Shown: positions 9,589 to 19,414, counted from the stretch's first letter. The stretch: DNA of 64,000 nucleotides from Ningiella ruwaisensis (GCF_004798935.1 NZ_RAHT01000004.1:124001-188000), one strand, 5' to 3'. Made by a program: numbers and translations. Notes: generated from the letters alone by a model not told the origin.

Positions 9589-10440
9589 TCAATAGCTAAG
9601 ACAGGTTTTTTGCATTGCGTTAAGGGCTTTTTTATCCTCTAATAGAGCGTGATCGGACTGAAATTCAGCGCGTATTCGTTCTAACTGCCCTGAGCTTGTA
9701 AAATCTTGTATTGCTCTTTCAAGGGCTAAATAGATTTCATCTGTGGTGTTTATATTCAAGGCCAGAAAATTGCCATTTACAGTACTATCGGGAACAGGAA
9801 AAACAGGACTAAGCGCTTGCATATCAATATCACCTTCGCTGAGTTGAAAAGGAAGACTGTTTACTGAGCCTACAATCAAGTCGATTCTGCCTTGTTTAAA
9901 TGCGCGTAAGTTCCCAAAGGGTCGCGTATATAAAATCAAATTCTGACCAGGAATAAAGCCTAAGTTGACCAGATAATCTTTAAAGGCCAAATCTTTTGCC
10001 ATTCCAATTTTGTAGTTAAGTAAATCGCTTGGCTTTGAAACAATAATATCTTGCCGTTCAGCCAATTTGAAAAAGCAGGCATTAGCCGAGGCAAGAGGAC
10101 CAATCCACTTGAAAAGCGTTTCTCGTTTGACTAACCGAGAAGTCGAAACAATACCGCTGTTTGGATTATCTAATGCGTTTCGATAGGCTCTGTTCCAGGG
10201 CAAGAGTTCAAAGGTGCACTTAATATCTGCGATTTCACATAGCGCTCTTGTGGCTTCAATATTGATGCCAGTGATTTTTTCTTCGTTTTTGAAGTTGTAA
10301 GGAGGAAGGTTTTCTGTATAGATATGAAGTGCTAACTTTTTACTTTCTGCCGCATCCACTAAAAAGGTACACAGGCTCATTAAAAACAGCAAGCTTCCAT
10401 TAAAAAGAGAGGTGTTCTTCACGAAGTGCCCGTTTTTCAT
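9589..10440 (-). CDS. Periplasmic solute-binding protein, family 3
   Basis: A 283-residue protein with an N-terminal hydrophobic signal sequence (about 12-30) followed by a type 3 extracellular solute-binding fold, beginning LALHIYTENLPPYNF. Features include TGINIEATRALCEIA, FELLPWNRAYRNALDNP and LNYKIGMAKDLAFKDYL. These proteins usually bind amino acids or related small molecules for an ABC importer. No permease or ATPase gene is nearby, so it may be an orphan binding protein or a sensor-type component. It lies 87 bases downstream of the RND pump genes on the same strand, which may or may not be one transcript. Confidence 0.8.
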   Translation of the reverse strand: MKNGHFVKNTSLFNGSLLFLMSLCTFLVDAAESKKLALHIYTENLPPYNFKNEEKITGINIEATRALCEIADIKCTFELLPWNRAYRNALDNPNSGIVSTSRLVKRETLFKWIGPLASANACFFKLAERQDIIVSKPSDLLNYKIGMAKDLAFKDYLVNLGFIPGQNLILYTRPFGNLRAFKQGRIDLIVGSVNSLPFQLSEGDIDMQALSPVFPVPDSTVNGNFLALNINTTDEIYLALERAIQDFTSSGQLERIRAEFQSDHALLEDKKALNAMQKTCLSY

Positions 10441-10527
10441 TTAAATACTGCTCATAAAGCCCTATCTTTTCAATATAGATCTCGGCGCTTAAAAAATCCA
10501 ACTTTCGTATGGTTTCTTCCTGAAATT

Positions 10528-13500
10528 TTATTGGCTCATCAAGGGAGCATTAGCAAGGGCTTCTTTATCTTCATCCTTGCTGTGATCAGATGCTAGCGTC
10601 ATGTAAACACTCGGCAAAACCAAAAGTGTAAACACTGTACCCACCAGCATGCCGGCTACCAGGATTATACCAATGCTATTGCGCGCTTCGGCACCAGGGC
10701 CGGTAACCAGCACCAGTGGAAAGTGCCCTAGCACTGTAGCACCTGTTGTCATTAGTACCGGACGCAGGCGGGTTTTTGCAGCAGACTGCACCGCAGCCAG
10801 TTTTTCAAGGCCTTGCCGTTGCATATGATTGGCAAACTCAACAATTAAAATGCCATTTTTTGCAATCAGCCCGACGAGCGTAATAAACCCGACCTGCGAA
10901 TAAATGTTGATGGTGGTGAAGTCTAAAAATGAAAACATCATTGCGCCAGCCAGTGCTAGCGGGACGGAACCTAATAAAACCACTAAGGGATCGCGCAAGC
11001 TATTGAACTGAACCGCCAAGACTAAATAAACAAAGACTAATGCCACTAATAAAACGCCTTCAAGGGTATTACCCTCAAGGCGGATTTGTCGAGACTCGCC
11101 TGCATAGTCGATGGTGTAAGTAGGGGGCAGGATTTCAGCTGCAATGTCTTCGAGGGTGGATAGTCCCCCTTCTTTTGTGGTTCCCGGTACGACTTCAGCA
11201 AAAATTCTAAAGGCATTTTTTTGCTGAAATTTCGCCAGCACGCGAGGCGCCGTTTCAGTCTCAAGGCGAGCAATGGAACGAATGGGGATCATATCGCCAG
11301 AAGGCGCGCGTATTTGTAAATCCAAAATAGCATCGGGATTTAAGCGCTGCTGCTCGTCGAGCATGGGGATCACGCGGTAGGCGCGACCATCCTGATTATA
11401 ACGATTGACAAAATTACCCGACAATAAGGTAGAAAGTTGTCGACTGACAGACGACAGGTCCATTCCCAAGTCAGCAATTTGTTCACGATTTAAAACGAAT
11501 CTGGCTTGCGGCAAGTCAATTTTCAAATCTGTATTGGCAAACAAAAACTTTCCGCTTGCAAGTGCTTTTGCCACTAGCTCATCGGCATACTCTTTCATTT
11601 GCACGTAGTTATCGGTACTTTGTACCACAAGCTCTACAGAAAAATTACCCGCAGTAGGAAGTGCAGAATCAAGAACAGGAAATGCTTTGACTCCCGGCAC
11701 TTGACTCAGTTGGCCAAAGGCTTGCCAATACATGTCTTGTACATTCTGACTGCGCTCATTCACAGGTACAAAATCAACACCGGAAAATCCGCCTGAGGGA
11801 TTCATGATCTGCCACATAAACTTTGCACCCTCTAACTGTTTCATCGTATCAACTACATCATCCATATGCTTTAAGGTGTAATCGATGGAAGCATCAGGGG
11901 CTGATTCAACAATCACAGATATACCAGACTGGTCTTCAGTGGGGGCAAGCTCTTTTAAGGATAGCAGGTAAAAAGGCACGCTTAAAAGCGATAGAAAAAC
12001 GGCTGAAAACAAGACTTGTCTTCGATATTCGATGGTTTTTAAAAGCACCTTGCCGTATTTTTCCTGCAAGTATTCAAAGATAGCATTGACTTTGCGAGTC
12101 ACTTTGCCCTCTTTGCCACCTTCCGGGCAGGCATAGGCACTCATGATCGGCGAAAGCGTTACAGCGACCACGCCGGATATTAGTACGGCGATAGCCAGCG
12201 TAAACGCGAATTCTTTAAACAATGCACCGGTTAAACCCGATAAAAGGCCAATAGGCGCATAAACGGCAGCAAGAGTCACCGTCATACTGATTATTGGAGA
12301 CAACAACTGACGAGAGCTGGCAAGCGCCGCCTGCATGCGGCCCATGCCAGAACGCATATAGCGGGCAACGTTTTCCACCACAACAATCGCATCATCCACT
12401 ACTAGTCCTACGGATAGCACGATGGCTAAAATTGTCAGCAGATTTAAAGAAAAACCAGCTAAGGATATCGCCGCAATCGCGCCCAGAATAGAGATGGGTA
12501 TAGTCACCAATGGCACTAAGGCGGTCCGAAATGAGCCCATCATAGCGAGTACCACAATGCCAACCAGTATTACTGTTTCGACTAGCGTAATAAAGATTTC
12601 GCGCAAGGCATCACGCATATAAATGGTGCCGTCATAGCCATCTGTAATGCTTAAACCTTTGGGCATGGTTTGATTGATTTCATCAATCATTACGTACAAT
12701 CGATCGCCTATTTCAATTTCATTCGCGCCTGGTAGCGGCCAAACCGATATATAAAGCACTACGTCTTTATCCAGGCGGGCAGTCACCACACCTTCTTCTT
12801 CGTCCAGATTAACCTCGGCAATGTCCTGAATACGAATTTGCACACCATCAACTTCGCGCACCACTAAGCGTTTAAACTCTTCCACATTTGTTAAATTAGT
12901 GTCGGTGAGCAAGGCAATGCGCTGTCTGTCGTTTTCGCTATTGCCGAAGGTCGCGATAAGATTATTCGCGCGAAGGGCATCAGATACATCATCTGCCGCT
13001 ACATCAAAAGCCGCCATTTTTTTAGGGTCCAGCCAAATGCGCATAGCGGGATTTCTGCTCCCCTCCAATCCAATCCGCTGAACGCCTGGAATAGAAGCAA
13101 GTGTTGGCGATACATTGCGCGATAAATAATCCGTAACTTCTAATCGCGACATATCCGCTTCTTCTTCATCGTAATTGACGGTGAGGTAGAAAATGGCAAA
13201 CGGGCGGTCGGCTCTTACTACCTGGATTGCCGGGTCTTCTGCGCCTTCGGGCAACTCAAAGCGAATTTGGTCTATGCGGGCTGAAAGCTCTGCCAGTGCT
13301 GCCGAGCTATCTTCATTTAAACGCAGCCACACCGTCACCGTGCTCAAGCCCGGTGTAGTATTGGAATCTACATAGTCAACGCCTGGCACCGAAGAGGCGG
13401 CGCGTTCAATAGGCTCTGTGATAAATCCCTGTATCGTTTCGGCGGAAGCGCCTACGTAAGGCGTAGTAATTTGAATCGAAGCGCTACTGATTTGCGGAAA

Positions 13501-13731
13501 CTGTAATACAGGGATACTTAAAAACGCACGTATGCCAATCAGTACGATGGCAAGGGATAAGACCACAGCTAAAATAGGGCGTTTCGAGAAAATGTCCATC
13601 ACCGAGGGGGTATTGATCAAACGCGAACTGGATTCACTTTCATCCAGTTTTTGTAAGTGAGGCTGATGCTGCCTGTTGGCCTTTTCAGGCCTGCTGTTTG
13701 AGTCAGGACTGGAGGATGATGTGTTCGCCAT
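10528..13731 (-). CDS. RND efflux pump inner-membrane transporter (HAE1 family)
   Basis: A 1067-residue proton-driven RND transporter that should export drugs or other amphiphilic compounds together with the adjacent adaptor. The fold starts at MDIFSKRPILAVVLS near residue 45, and transmembrane helix 4 carries the proton-relay aspartates in VGLVVDDAIVVVEN. Twelve hydrophobic segments and two large periplasmic loops are apparent. A 44-residue hydrophilic N-terminal extension, rich in Ser, Asn and Gln, precedes the usual start. Its ATG overlaps the adaptor stop by one base (TAATG), which argues that the long start is real. No outer-membrane channel gene is present, so it probably uses a TolC encoded elsewhere. 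Confidence 0.93.
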   Translation of the reverse strand: MANTSSSSPDSNSRPEKANRQHQPHLQKLDESESSSRLINTPSVMDIFSKRPILAVVLSLAIVLIGIRAFLSIPVLQFPQISSASIQITTPYVGASAETIQGFITEPIERAASSVPGVDYVDSNTTPGLSTVTVWLRLNEDSSAALAELSARIDQIRFELPEGAEDPAIQVVRADRPFAIFYLTVNYDEEEADMSRLEVTDYLSRNVSPTLASIPGVQRIGLEGSRNPAMRIWLDPKKMAAFDVAADDVSDALRANNLIATFGNSENDRQRIALLTDTNLTNVEEFKRLVVREVDGVQIRIQDIAEVNLDEEEGVVTARLDKDVVLYISVWPLPGANEIEIGDRLYVMIDEINQTMPKGLSITDGYDGTIYMRDALREIFITLVETVILVGIVVLAMMGSFRTALVPLVTIPISILGAIAAISLAGFSLNLLTILAIVLSVGLVVDDAIVVVENVARYMRSGMGRMQAALASSRQLLSPIISMTVTLAAVYAPIGLLSGLTGALFKEFAFTLAIAVLISGVVAVTLSPIMSAYACPEGGKEGKVTRKVNAIFEYLQEKYGKVLLKTIEYRRQVLFSAVFLSLLSVPFYLLSLKELAPTEDQSGISVIVESAPDASIDYTLKHMDDVVDTMKQLEGAKFMWQIMNPSGGFSGVDFVPVNERSQNVQDMYWQAFGQLSQVPGVKAFPVLDSALPTAGNFSVELVVQSTDNYVQMKEYADELVAKALASGKFLFANTDLKIDLPQARFVLNREQIADLGMDLSSVSRQLSTLLSGNFVNRYNQDGRAYRVIPMLDEQQRLNPDAILDLQIRAPSGDMIPIRSIARLETETAPRVLAKFQQKNAFRIFAEVVPGTTKEGGLSTLEDIAAEILPPTYTIDYAGESRQIRLEGNTLEGVLLVALVFVYLVLAVQFNSLRDPLVVLLGSVPLALAGAMMFSFLDFTTINIYSQVGFITLVGLIAKNGILIVEFANHMQRQGLEKLAAVQSAAKTRLRPVLMTTGATVLGHFPLVLVTGPGAEARNSIGIILVAGMLVGTVFTLLVLPSVYMTLASDHSKDEDKEALANAPLMSQ

Positions 13732-14831
13732 TATTCAGAATCCTGCCCAGACTGAGCCGGTGCGGCATACACCAAAAGCCCCTCACTTAGTTTGGCAGAG
13801 CCAACGGTCGCAATCACATCGCCACTTTCAATGCCAGATGTCACCATTGCGGTGTCTAACTCTCTGGCAGCAAAGCTTACTGCCTGGCGTTTTGCGCGCC
13901 AGTCACCCTTCTCGTCCTTTTCGAGCTTGTATACATAGCTGCCAAAGGTGTCAAAGCGCAAAGCTTCATTTGGAACAGGATAAACCGTTTGTTCACTATC
14001 AATTGGCAACAATACGCTAACAAAAGCGCCAGGTTTGAGGCCTTGCTGTGGATTTTCAAGACTGGCTCTTACCTGCATACTGCGCGATGTACTGTTAATT
14101 TGCTGATTCATAGCGGTGACGCTTGCCAAAAGCGTGTCTGATAGTAACTCAGGCATAGCGATTTTCACCGTGCTTCCCAGCTTAATATTGCTATTCCATT
14201 GTGGTACAGCAAAATCCACCCAGACTTTTGATAAATCACCCACTATACTTGTAATAAGTGTATTTGCAGCAATGTAAGTGCCCACTTCCCAATCGTGGAT
14301 GCCTGCTACGCCATCAAAGGGAGCTCGAATGGTTTTACGATCTATCGTGGCTTCAAGGGCTCTGGCTCTTGCGCGATTGACCGCAAGTAACGAATTAGCG
14401 CGATCAAATTGATCTTTTGAAGACGCATTTAGCTTTAGCAAGTCACTTAAGCGTTTAACATCTAACTTTGCCAGTTCGATTTCAGCATTAATTGCGTCAA
14501 GTTCGGCAAGTTCAGGCGCGATATTAAGCTGAATGAGCACATCGCCCTGTTTTACGCTGGCGCCCGACTCAAAGCCAACTTCGGTAATCATACCTTCAAA
14601 CTCGTTGCGTAACTCAACTGATCGTATGGCTTTTATTTCTCCCATTACCTGTAAATTGGGCTGCCAGCTACTTTGAAATACTTCGATGATTTGCACGGTT
14701 TCACTTGCTTCAGGAAACGATTCGCCAAAGGCAATCGCTGCTTTTATTTGGGTAAATTTCACAAAACCGAGAATCGCCACTATGGCAAAAAGGAATAAGA
14801 GCGTGATTAACCAACGCTTCAACTGCGTCAT
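13731..14831 (-). CDS. RND efflux periplasmic adaptor (MFP/HlyD-like)
   Basis: A 366-residue membrane fusion protein linking the RND transporter to an outer-membrane channel. It has an N-terminal membrane anchor (about 8-25), a split lipoyl/hairpin region (GFESGASVKQGDVLIQL, then helices, then IRAPFDGVAGIHDWEVGTYI), a beta-barrel domain and a membrane-proximal domain. It is the first gene of the pair and its stop overlaps the transporter start by one base, so the two should be translationally coupled. No regulator gene is adjacent. Confidence 0.92.
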   Translation of the reverse strand: MTQLKRWLITLLFLFAIVAILGFVKFTQIKAAIAFGESFPEASETVQIIEVFQSSWQPNLQVMGEIKAIRSVELRNEFEGMITEVGFESGASVKQGDVLIQLNIAPELAELDAINAEIELAKLDVKRLSDLLKLNASSKDQFDRANSLLAVNRARARALEATIDRKTIRAPFDGVAGIHDWEVGTYIAANTLITSIVGDLSKVWVDFAVPQWNSNIKLGSTVKIAMPELLSDTLLASVTAMNQQINSTSRSMQVRASLENPQQGLKPGAFVSVLLPIDSEQTVYPVPNEALRFDTFGSYVYKLEKDEKGDWRAKRQAVSFAARELDTAMVTSGIESGDVIATVGSAKLSEGLLVYAAPAQSGQDSE

Positions 14832-15030
14832 AAACTTTCCTTAAGCAATCATTTTTAATGCATGTCGTTAGCCTGAGCTAGCTGCAGTCAGCAGGCAAAT
14901 CAACCACGCACAATCGTGTATTAAGACTTAATCGTTAAACCAATGACAAATTATACAGTTGATTGCGATAATTTGATTACAGATTGTCCTGTTTATTCAT
15001 AAAAAGATACAAAGATGACGAAAAATTAAT

Positions 15031-17205
15031 TCAGCCAACTTTTTGCAGCTTGGCATAAGCTAACACCAGCCACTTACTGCCAAAATCATCAAAATTTACC
15101 TGCACGCGAGCATGATCGCCAGCGCCTTCGTAATTAAGCACTGTGCCTTCACCAAATTTTTTATGCGCAACGCGCTGACCTAAAGTAAACCCGCTATCCA
15201 CAAAAGCTTCATGCGAGCTTGCTTGACTAAAGCGATTATGTACCGGTTGTGCTATTTGCGACCGCAAGCGAATCTCTTCAATGTACTCGTTAGGTATCTC
15301 ACGGATAAAGCGAGATGCCGTATGATACTTATCTTGTCCATAGAGACGACGCGTTTCAGCGTAAGTGATGACAAGCTGTTGCATTGCTCTGGTCATTCCT
15401 ACATAAGCGAGTCGACGCTCTTCTTCCAAGCGCCCTGGTTCGTCGTTGCTCATATTGCTTGGGAACATGCCTTCCTCAACTCCGGCAAGGACCACCAGCG
15501 GAAATTCCAGCCCTTTTGCAGTATGAATGGTCATCATTTGTACCGCATCTTGATTGGCATCGGCTTGTGCTTCGCCAGCCTCAAGTGAGGCATGCGCCAA
15601 AAAGGCGGCCAAAGGCGTCATTTCTTCTTCAGTATCGTCTGGCATTTCAAACTGCTTACAGGCCGTCACGAGCTCTTGCAAGTTCTCTACTCGCGCCTGT
15701 GCTTTTTCGCCTTTTTCAGCCTGATACATCGCATAGAGTCCAGACCCTTTAATAATTTCGTCTGCCTTTTTCTCTAAAGGGAGTTCAGCCGTGCGTTGCG
15801 TAAGCTTGTTGATCATTTCAACAAAACTATCCAATGCATTGAGCGCTCTTCCACTCAGCCGTTTGCCTTCGATCATTGCCTTGCTGGCATCCCACATGGA
15901 CTTATTGTTTTCGCGCGCATAGCTTCGAATATTGGCAAGGGTTTTTTCTCCCAAACCGCGGGCAGGGGTATTAACCACGCGTTCAAAGGCTGCATCATCT
16001 ATCACGTTGTTAACCAAACGCATGTACGCGAGCGCATCTTTGATTTCCTGACGTTCAAAAAAGCGTAAACCACCGTAAATGCGGTAAGCCAAACCCTCGT
16101 GCAAGAGCGCTTCTTCAAGTACGCGAGACTGGGCGTTATTTCGATATAAAATCGCGCAGTCTTTTAGTGCATTACCATCATCAAAGAATTGCTTGATGCG
16201 AGAGACAATAAAGCGCGCTTCGTCGGTTTCATTAAAGCCGGCATACAATGCGATTTTGTTCCCCTCGCTTCCGTCAGTCCACAAGTCTTTGCCTAATCGC
16301 CCCTGATTATTGGCGATAACTGCATTGGCTGCTTTTAAAATATTGCTGGTGGAGCGATAGTTTTGCTCAAGGCGAATGGTTTTAGCGGAAGGGTAGTCTT
16401 TTAAAAAGTGCGAAATGTTTTCCACATTAGCGCCGCGCCATCCATAGATACTCTGGTCATCATCGCCAACAATCATCATGCTGTTTTCAGGGCTTTTGAG
16501 CAATTTAAGCCAGGCGTATTGAATGTTGTTGGTATCCTGAAACTCATCCACCAAAATTGCGCGAAATCGTTTTTGATAGTGATGGCGCAGAGCGTTGTTG
16601 TCGCGAAGCACTTCAAAGGCCAAAAGCAATAGCTCAGCAAAATCGACCAGACCAGAGCGTTTGCAGGTATCTTCATAAGCGGTGTAAATCTCTTTCATTT
16701 TTTGTTGAGTTGGGTCATTAAATGTCTCAACATGGGCGGCTCGAAGCCCTTCATCCTTGTTGCCGTTTATAAACCACTGCACTTGTTTGGGCGGATAATG
16801 CTTTTCATCAATATTCATTGCTTTTAACAAGCGCTTGACGAGGCGATACTGGTCGTCTGAATCAAGAATACTAAAATTTTGCGGCAGGCCAGCTTCTTCA
16901 TAATGCAGGCGCAACAAGCGATGCGCCAAACCGTGAAAAGTTCCAATCCACATCGCGTTCATCGGCGCTTTCATCAAGTGCTCAACTCGCCCGCGCATTT
17001 CGCGCGCGGCTTTGTTGGTAAATGTTACCGCCAATATACTAAATGGTGTGATGGCTTCTACTTCCATTAACCAGGCAATACGATGAACTAATACGCGCGT
17101 TTTTCCGCTGCCTGCCCCGGCAAGAACGAGCATGTTCCCATTAGGTGCAGCAACGGCCTCGCGTTGTTTGTCATTAAGCTGGTCTAATAGTCGAGAAACA
17201 TCCAT
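15031..17205 (-). CDS. uvrD: DNA helicase II UvrD
   Basis: A superfamily 1A 3'-5' helicase of nucleotide excision and mismatch repair, 724 residues, close to the usual 720. Walker A is AGAGSGKT near residue 33, Walker B VDEFQDTN near 222, and the GDDDQSIYGWRGA motif follows. Later motifs include LEQNYRS, TIHTAKGLEF and VGMTRA. The C-terminus has the GQRVAHKKFGEGTV Tudor-like element that contacts RNA polymerase in UvrD and PcrA. A consensus LexA box lies about 109 bases upstream, so damage induction is likely. Confidence 0.97.
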   Translation of the reverse strand: MDVSRLLDQLNDKQREAVAAPNGNMLVLAGAGSGKTRVLVHRIAWLMEVEAITPFSILAVTFTNKAAREMRGRVEHLMKAPMNAMWIGTFHGLAHRLLRLHYEEAGLPQNFSILDSDDQYRLVKRLLKAMNIDEKHYPPKQVQWFINGNKDEGLRAAHVETFNDPTQQKMKEIYTAYEDTCKRSGLVDFAELLLLAFEVLRDNNALRHHYQKRFRAILVDEFQDTNNIQYAWLKLLKSPENSMMIVGDDDQSIYGWRGANVENISHFLKDYPSAKTIRLEQNYRSTSNILKAANAVIANNQGRLGKDLWTDGSEGNKIALYAGFNETDEARFIVSRIKQFFDDGNALKDCAILYRNNAQSRVLEEALLHEGLAYRIYGGLRFFERQEIKDALAYMRLVNNVIDDAAFERVVNTPARGLGEKTLANIRSYARENNKSMWDASKAMIEGKRLSGRALNALDSFVEMINKLTQRTAELPLEKKADEIIKGSGLYAMYQAEKGEKAQARVENLQELVTACKQFEMPDDTEEEMTPLAAFLAHASLEAGEAQADANQDAVQMMTIHTAKGLEFPLVVLAGVEEGMFPSNMSNDEPGRLEEERRLAYVGMTRAMQQLVITYAETRRLYGQDKYHTASRFIREIPNEYIEEIRLRSQIAQPVHNRFSQASSHEAFVDSGFTLGQRVAHKKFGEGTVLNYEGAGDHARVQVNFDDFGSKWLVLAYAKLQKVG

Positions 17206-17313
17206 TCAGTAAACCTTTCGTTTTTATTTAGTGTAAAAATAGCAGCAAGGCATTTAAACTATCTATGCAAGCGCCATATAGCAGTAAAGTGTATCAAGTT
17301 TTTTGCCGTAAAG

Positions 17314-17329
17314 CTGTTTATTTATACAG
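17314..17329 (-). promoter_or_regulatory. LexA (SOS) box upstream of uvrD
   Basis: CTGTTTATTTATACAG matches the gammaproteobacterial LexA consensus CTGT-N8-ACAG at all eight fixed positions, with an AT-rich spacer. It lies 109 bases upstream of the uvrD start codon and 146 bases upstream of the divergent gene at 17475. E. coli uvrD is also a LexA-regulated gene, which supports the assignment. Confidence 0.8.
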
Positions 17330-17474
17330 CGAATTAAAGATAAGTATTGGCAAAATTATTCTGAATATATTGAGTTATAACGATACTGAGCATGGTTATG
17401 CGTATAAAAGGGTTTATCACTTGGCATTCAGACTGATCCCGCCCTGAAACAGAACAAAGACAGGACAGCATATT

Positions 17475-17807
17475 TTGAAAGACTGGTTTTATACTCGAGA
17501 TGAAAACTCAGACAATATCACTATTATATTTAAACCTTATTCGATGTACGCATTGCTTGCAGTATTACTCGTGATAATGGCAGTAAGTTTTGTGCCTGCG
17601 CTTGCGGCCTTTGAGCCCTATGCCAACTTTTTGCTGCCTATTGCTGCGCTAATTGTACTGGCGCGCATTATCTTGATGCATAAGGTCAATCGAGAAATCC
17701 AGCAGGCCATGAAAGCAGATAAAGTAACAATCAGTGGCGGTAAATTAAGCAAAAGTCGTCCGCTGACGTTTATTATCACAAAACACGAAGAGAGCACGCC
17801 TTCATGA
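17475..17807 (+). CDS. Small membrane protein upstream of cysE
   Basis: A 110-residue protein starting with TTG at 17475, with AGGACAG a few bases upstream. It has two adjacent hydrophobic helices (about 24-42 and 47-68) and a basic C-terminal tail. I do not recognise the family. Its stop overlaps the cysE start as ATGA, so the two are translationally coupled. It may share the divergent LexA-box region with uvrD. Confidence 0.7.
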   Translation: MKDWFYTRDENSDNITIIFKPYSMYALLAVLLVIMAVSFVPALAAFEPYANFLLPIAALIVLARIILMHKVNREIQQAMKADKVTISGGKLSKSRPLTFIITKHEESTPS

Positions 17808-18622
17808 TTGATACAAAAATTCATCCTGATGCCCAGGCTTTTTGGTTAACACTAAAAAAAGAAGCAAAGCAGGTCTCAAGACGTGAACCTTTGCTGGCAA
17901 GTTATTTACATGCATGCGTACTCAGCCACCACAATTTAGAAACGTCATTAAGCTTTATTTTATCCAATAAAATCAGCGACGATGTGATGCCTGCCATTAC
18001 CGTAAGCGAAATCTTTGATGAGGCATATTTGCTTAATCCTGAAATGGTTGAGGCAGCAATGCTAGACGCGCAAGCCATTGTCCAGCGAGATCCGGCTGTA
18101 GATAAATACTTACCTGTACTCACTTATTTTAAAGGCTTTCAAGCACTTCAGGTGCATCGTCTGGCGCATTACCTGTGGCAAAATGGACGCAAAGAACTCG
18201 CGATATTTTTACAGTCGCGTAACTCGGAAGTATTTTCTGTTGATATTCACCCCGCGGCAAAAATTGGGAAAGGCGTGATGTTTGATCACGCCACCGGTAT
18301 CGTCATTGGTGAAACGGCGGTCGTGGAAGATAACGTGTCTATTTTGCAAGAAGTTACGCTAGGCGGAACAGGAAGTGAGTCGGGCGATAGGCACCCCAAA
18401 ATCCGAGCGGGTGTGATGATTGGATCAGGCGCGAAAATTTTGGGTAATATCACAGTAGGTTATCGCTCCAAAGTAGGCGCTGGCAGTGTTGTACTGAACG
18501 ATGTACCCGATTGTGTAACAGTTGTTGGCGTTCCTGCAAAGGTAGTCGGTAAACCCAATTGCGATATGCCCTGCGACTCCATGCATCAAAATGTACTGGA
18601 AGATGGTGAAAAAAATGATTAA
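17804..18622 (+). CDS. cysE: Serine O-acetyltransferase
   Basis: Acetylates L-serine with acetyl-CoA in the first step of cysteine synthesis. The 272-residue length matches long-form CysE. The N-terminal helical domain is followed by left-handed beta-helix hexapeptide repeats with the signature FDHATGIVIGETAVVED near 160 and GGTGSESGDRHPKI near 186. It starts inside the stop of the preceding gene (ATGA). Oddly, the last codons reappear almost exactly about 800 bases downstream (19368-19414) in the same reading sense, so the present C-terminus (ending LEDGEKND) may have been replaced by an insertion. Confidence 0.96.
   Translation: MIDTKIHPDAQAFWLTLKKEAKQVSRREPLLASYLHACVLSHHNLETSLSFILSNKISDDVMPAITVSEIFDEAYLLNPEMVEAAMLDAQAIVQRDPAVDKYLPVLTYFKGFQALQVHRLAHYLWQNGRKELAIFLQSRNSEVFSVDIHPAAKIGKGVMFDHATGIVIGETAVVEDNVSILQEVTLGGTGSESGDRHPKIRAGVMIGSGAKILGNITVGYRSKVGAGSVVLNDVPDCVTVVGVPAKVVGKPNCDMPCDSMHQNVLEDGEKND
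18560..18606 (+). repeat. cysE 3'-end direct repeat, copy 1
   Basis: These 47 bases encode the CysE C-terminal residues CDMPCDSMHQNVLED and part of the next codon. They recur at 19368-19414 with one mismatch. The two copies start exactly 808 bases apart and flank the lipoprotein gene. Confidence 0.95.
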
Positions 18623-18694
18623 TCAAACACTAGTTCATTTATCAAATTATCCACCAACTTCTGATAAACACCTTAGGTCGCCCTGCAAAATAAG

Positions 18695-19243
18695 CTAGCT
18701 GCTTGGCAATAAAGCTTTGTTGGTTTTTTGTAATTCACCCAAGGCCTCAGCTTCTTCGACTTGAATTAGTTTGGGCTTTGGTGTGGTGAATCCGTTTGTA
18801 TCCACTTCAAGTCGATAAAAATAACGTTTTCCTGCTTCGACGTTTAAGGAGGCAAAACGATTCATCTCGACTTTATTGTTAGCATTAGATGCCTCTGCAG
18901 CAGTCAAAGCGGCCGAAATTGAATTTATAGCATCAAAAGGGTAGTTGAGAAAGTAAGGGGGTGACTGTCTCAAATCAGCGAAAAGCTCCAGTGTGCCCGG
19001 TTCTGTGTCAAATTCAGTGTAAGACTTATAAGATAAAACGGCGAGATCTCGCTGCCCGTCAGATAAAAGAAATGAGTTGGCCGAACCAAAAAACTGATTG
19101 TTGTAAATCACGATTTTTGCGCTCTTTGAATCAGCCTGCAAGTCTTTATTCGAAAACAGCTCACCCTGCGGTTGAGAAGCGCAGCCGAATAAGAACAAAG
19201 TAGAAATGATATAAAGACTATTTTTAATTAACCGTATATTCAT
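18695..19243 (-). CDS. Lipoprotein, DUF2846-like
   Basis: A 182-residue predicted lipoprotein. The chosen ATG at 19243 is preceded by GAGGGCTTAAAC, a good ribosome binding site, and gives a signal peptide ending LFLFGC (lipobox) followed by ASQPQG. An in-frame upstream start at 19294 adds 17 residues without a better signal. The mature part resembles DUF2846-type envelope lipoproteins (AKIVIYNN..., YTEFDTEPGTLELFAD, FYRLEVD), which have no known biochemical role. The gene lies between two copies of the cysE 3' end and opposes cysE, so it looks inserted. A low-complexity helical tail ends the protein. Confidence 0.7.
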   Translation of the reverse strand: MNIRLIKNSLYIISTLFLFGCASQPQGELFSNKDLQADSKSAKIVIYNNQFFGSANSFLLSDGQRDLAVLSYKSYTEFDTEPGTLELFADLRQSPPYFLNYPFDAINSISAALTAAEASNANNKVEMNRFASLNVEAGKRYFYRLEVDTNGFTTPKPKLIQVEEAEALGELQKTNKALLPSS

Positions 19244-19367
19244 GTTTAAGCCCTCAAGTTCGATAATGGAAAATAGCACACTATTATTGTTCAATAAATA
19301 TACTATTTTAATTTTCTACACGCATCTATCTCAATTTCTGCTTAAATAATTAGATTATTTATCAACA

Positions 19368-19414
19368 TGCGATATGCCCTGCGACTCCATGCAGCAAAAT
19401 GTACTGGAAGATGG
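19368..19414 (+). repeat. cysE 3'-end direct repeat, copy 2 (remnant)
   Basis: This copy matches 18560-18606 at 46 of 47 positions. In the cysE frame it reads CDMPCDSMQQNVLEDGDAG and then stops at a TAG at 19425-19427, three bases before the yghU stop. It has no cysE body in front of it and is best read as the original 3' end of cysE, displaced by inserted DNA. Confidence 0.92.

Noticed and set aside
15211-15752. Overlapping plus-strand frames opposite uvrD
   Set aside because: They are antisense shadows of conserved helicase sequence.
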